64,000 nucleotides of DNA, from positions 372,001 to 436,000 of the forward strand of contig NZ_CANKYW010000002.1 in NCBI RefSeq assembly GCF_947488135.1, in the 5' to 3' direction. The notes below the pieces were generated by a model. The model searched no databases. It saw only the letters and a program-made list of their open reading frames with translations, and was not told the origin of the DNA. The stretch comes from an uncultured Marivita sp. (GTDB taxonomy: Bacteria; Pseudomonadota; Alphaproteobacteria; Rhodobacterales; Rhodobacteraceae). Below, piece after piece: positions 62,075 through 64,000 of this stretch (within the stretch, counting starts at the first letter, position 1; every line of letters starts with the position of its first letter). Both the position numbers and the translations under genes were made by a program.

Positions 62075-63427
62075 TCAGGCTCTTTCAAATCCGCGCTTGA
62101 TTTCCCAGTCGGTCACGGCCGCGTCGAACATCTCCTGCTCGACCTCGGCGCAGCGGGTGTAGTGGTCGATCACGTCGTCGCCCATGGCCTTGCGCAGCAT
62201 GTCCGAATTGCGCAGCGCGTCCGTGGCCTTGAGCAGGGTGTGCGGGATCTCGGGGATGTCGGTCATGTGGTAGACGTCGCCCGAGACCGGATCACCGAGC
62301 GACAGCCCTTCCTCCATCCCGGCGATGCCGGCGGCAAGCTGCGCGGCGCAGGCGAGGTAGGGGTTAATGTCGCTGCCGGGGATGCGGCATTCGATCCGCA
62401 CGCCCTTTGTGCCGTCGCCGACAAGGCGATAGCCTGCGGTGCGGTTGTCCACCGACCATGCGATCTTGGTGGGGGCAAAGGTGCCGGGCAGGAAGCGTTT
62501 GTAGCTGTTGACATAAGGAGCAAGGAACACCGTCATGTCGGGCGCGTATTTGATGAGGCCCGCGACGTAGGATTTCATTGTGCCGGACATGCTCAGGCGA
62601 TCATCGGCATCGTAGAACACGTTGGTGTCGCCCTTGAATAGCGACTGGTGCACATGCGCGGCGCTGCCCACCTTGTCCGCGCGCCACTTGGGCATGAAGG
62701 TCGCGGCATGGCCCTGCATATGGGCGATTTCCTTGACCGCGTGCTTGGCGATGGTGTGGTTGTCACAGCAGCCCAGTGCATCGGCGTAACGGATATTGAG
62801 CTCTTCCTGCCCGGTCTCGGCCTCGCCCTTGGAGTTCTCGACCGGCACACCGGCGGCAACGAGGTGGTTGCGGATCGGGCGCATCACGTGCTCTTCGCGG
62901 GTGGTCTGGAGGATGTTGTAATCCTCGTTATAGCCGCTGATCGGGGTCAGCTTGCGATAGCCGCCCTTGCGCAGCGCGTCGTAGCTTTTCTCGAACAGGA
63001 AAAACTCCAGCTCGGTCGCCATCATGGGCGTCAGGCCCATCTCGGTCAGGCGGGCGATCTGCTTCTTGAGGATCTGCCGTGGCGAATGCGGGATCGGGTC
63101 ATGGGTGTGGTGATCCAGCACATCGCACAGCACCATCGCCGTGCCGTCGAGCCACGGCACCGGGCGGAGCGTGTCCATGTCGGGCTTGATGACGTAATCG
63201 CCATAGCCTGCCGCCCAGCTTGTCGATTTGTAGCCGTCAGGCGTGTTCATCTCGAGATCGGTGGCCAGCAGGTAGTTGCAGCAATGGGTCTCTTTCCACG
63301 CGGACTCAATGAAGTTCGAGACGGTGAACCGCTTGCCCATCAGGCGGCCCTGCATGTCGACCATGCAGACCAGAACGGTGTCGATGTCGCCGGTTTCGGC
63401 TTTGGCTTGCAGATCGTCTAAATTCAT
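62075..63427 (-). CDS. Glutamine synthetase-family gamma-glutamyl ligase (PuuA/GlnT-like)
   Basis: A 450-residue GS-fold ligase. It begins MNLDDLQAKAETGDIDTVLVCMVDMQGRLMGKRF. ATP/metal motifs include ATELEFFLFEKSYD, KGEAETGQEELNIRYADAL, and the phosphate-binding FMPKWRADKVGSAAHVHQSLF; the late VDNRTAGYRLVGDGTKGVRIECRIPGSDIN block follows. Lacking nitrogen-regulation genes and coupled to ALDH and ADH, it is probably a gamma-glutamyl-amine ligase rather than central glutamine synthetase. Confidence 0.88.
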   Translation of the reverse strand: MNLDDLQAKAETGDIDTVLVCMVDMQGRLMGKRFTVSNFIESAWKETHCCNYLLATDLEMNTPDGYKSTSWAAGYGDYVIKPDMDTLRPVPWLDGTAMVLCDVLDHHTHDPIPHSPRQILKKQIARLTEMGLTPMMATELEFFLFEKSYDALRKGGYRKLTPISGYNEDYNILQTTREEHVMRPIRNHLVAAGVPVENSKGEAETGQEELNIRYADALGCCDNHTIAKHAVKEIAHMQGHAATFMPKWRADKVGSAAHVHQSLFKGDTNVFYDADDRLSMSGTMKSYVAGLIKYAPDMTVFLAPYVNSYKRFLPGTFAPTKIAWSVDNRTAGYRLVGDGTKGVRIECRIPGSDINPYLACAAQLAAGIAGMEEGLSLGDPVSGDVYHMTDIPEIPHTLLKATDALRNSDMLRKAMGDDVIDHYTRCAEVEQEMFDAAVTDWEIKRGFERA

Positions 63428-63448
63428 CTCGGCCTCTTAGGTCTGGGC

Positions 63449-63475
63449 GGCCAACTCCTTTCAAAGGAGTTGGCC
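63449..63475. repeat. Perfect 13-bp inverted repeat upstream of the ligase gene
   Basis: GGCCAACTCCTTT and AAAGGAGTTGGCC meet around a single C, followed on the plus strand by GTTTT. It contains AAAGGAG, so on the minus strand it could hide or present a ribosome-site-like sequence in the leader of the ligase gene. It may also be an operator. Confidence 0.5.
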
Positions 63476-63489
63476 GTTTTCTTCGTAGA

Positions 63490-63518
63490 AAACGCCCCCG
63501 CAGAACCGGGGGGCGTTT
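63490..63518 (-). terminator. Terminator of the TRAP binding-protein gene
   Basis: A 10-bp perfect stem AAACGCCCCC / GGGGGCGTTT with a 9-base loop, 3 bases after the minus-strand stop at 63522, with TTCTACG after the stem. Confidence 0.8.
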
Positions 63519-63521
63519 CGC

Positions 63522-64000
63522 TTATTCGAAATTGTACGGCACGCCCGCCTGGTTGATGACGGCGTTGTATTCGCGGAAGATGTCGATGACCTTCTGGTGC
63601 ACTTCGCCTTCCTGCGCAACTTCGTTCCAGAACTCCTTGGCCGCGTTCTCGACCTCGGCCCATTCGGAGGCGGGCACCTGACGCAGGGCGAGCTTTTCGC
63701 CGTTCGCGCGCAAGGCCGCTTCGCCGCCCCAGTACCACTGGTTGCGATAGGTGTGGCCCGCTTCGGTCGCCGCCATGACGACCGATTTCAGGTGATCGGG
63801 GAGTTCCGCCCAGCGTTCCTGGTTGACGAACCACGAGCCGATCCATGCGCCGGAGATGTTGTTGGTCAGGAAGTAATCGGTCACATCCGCCCAGCCGACG
63901 GTGTAATCCTCGGTGATGCCGGACCACGCCATGCCGTCCAATTCGCCCGTCTGCACCGCGACTTCGGCGTCTTCGTAGGGGATGCTGACCGGCACGACGC
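63522..64000 (-). CDS. TRAP transporter substrate-binding protein (DctP type), N-terminus outside window
   Basis: The C-terminal 159 codons of a periplasmic TRAP receptor; the frame stays open to base 64000. Visible features are the conserved VQTGELDGMAWSGITEDYTVGWADVTDYF segment and WFVNQERWAELPDHLKSVVMAA, both typical of DctP-like receptors for organic acids or other small anions. The permease genes are expected to lie beyond the window or elsewhere. Its neighbours suggest it may import the substrate of the ligase-ALDH-ADH set. Confidence 0.88.
   Translation of the reverse strand, partial: VVPVSIPYEDAEVAVQTGELDGMAWSGITEDYTVGWADVTDYFLTNNISGAWIGSWFVNQERWAELPDHLKSVVMAATEAGHTYRNQWYWGGEAALRANGEKLALRQVPASEWAEVENAAKEFWNEVAQEGEVHQKVIDIFREYNAVINQAGVPYNFE

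Noticed and set aside
1-64000. CRISPR arrays, rRNA operons, integrases or transposases
   Set aside because: No regularly spaced repeats, no rRNA-like stretches and no recombinase motifs were seen anywhere in the window.

Overview
The window is a high-GC alphaproteobacterial chromosome segment. It most resembles the Rhodobacterales (Roseobacter/Paracoccus group). The evidence is a RegB-SenC-RegA redox regulon, AddAB recombination genes beside trxA and hslVU, a gpsA/tsaD/hemD/Mic60-like/HemY-like block, a monomeric isocitrate dehydrogenase, and a beta-hydroxyaspartate-cycle cassette typical of marine Proteobacteria. Ends are open: a dipeptide-type ABC permease is cut at the left edge and a TRAP substrate-binding protein at the right edge.

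Layout. 1-3.9 kb: end of a peptide/nickel-type ABC importer (permease, fused double ATPase, Tat-exported binding protein), then a D-lyxose-isomerase-like cupin. 4.7-17 kb (minus strand): PAS protein, tsaE, amgK, murU, addB, addA, trxA, hslV, hslU; start/stop overlaps tie tsaE through addA together. 17-20 kb: regB / senC / regA. 20-25.6 kb: GNAT, HD hydrolase, ahcY, an RTX protein with DUF4214, DUF2853 and DUF1761 proteins. 25.7-32.3 kb: EVE, YciI, gpsA, tsaD (minus), then hemD, a Mic60/mitofilin-like protein and a HemY-like TPR protein (plus), and tRNA-Thr(CGT). 32.4-40 kb: a four-gene glycosyltransferase cluster, three of whose proteins look multidomain. 40-44 kb: a tandem pair of nearly identical tiny exported proteins, monomeric icd, a metallophosphatase and a 35-codon relic of an NAD-dependent epimerase.

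44.5-58.4 kb is the most coherent biology: a purine/ureide catabolic locus physically joined to the beta-hydroxyaspartate cycle. PuuD (urate), UraH (5-hydroxyisourate), PuuE-UraD fusion (OHCU and allantoin), AllE (ureidoglycine) and AllA (ureidoglycolate) lead to glyoxylate and urea. BhcA-BhcC-BhcB-BhcD then turn two glyoxylate into one oxaloacetate without carbon loss. A xanthine/uracil permease, a LysR regulator, a sulfotransferase and an ACR3-type carrier sit in the same locus. The step from allantoate to ureidoglycine, xanthine dehydrogenase and the bhcR regulator are not in the window.

58.4-59.5 kb is an AT-rich islet of about 1.07 kb, with DUF2335-like and lysine-rich small ORFs. It interrupts a 20-bp palindrome and leaves an 8-bp direct duplication on both sides, which suggests a discrete insertion. 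59.5-64 kb (minus): Fe-alcohol dehydrogenase, aldehyde dehydrogenase, a glutamine-synthetase-like gamma-glutamyl ligase and the TRAP binding protein, a set that fits uptake and gamma-glutamylated oxidation of an amino alcohol or polyamine.
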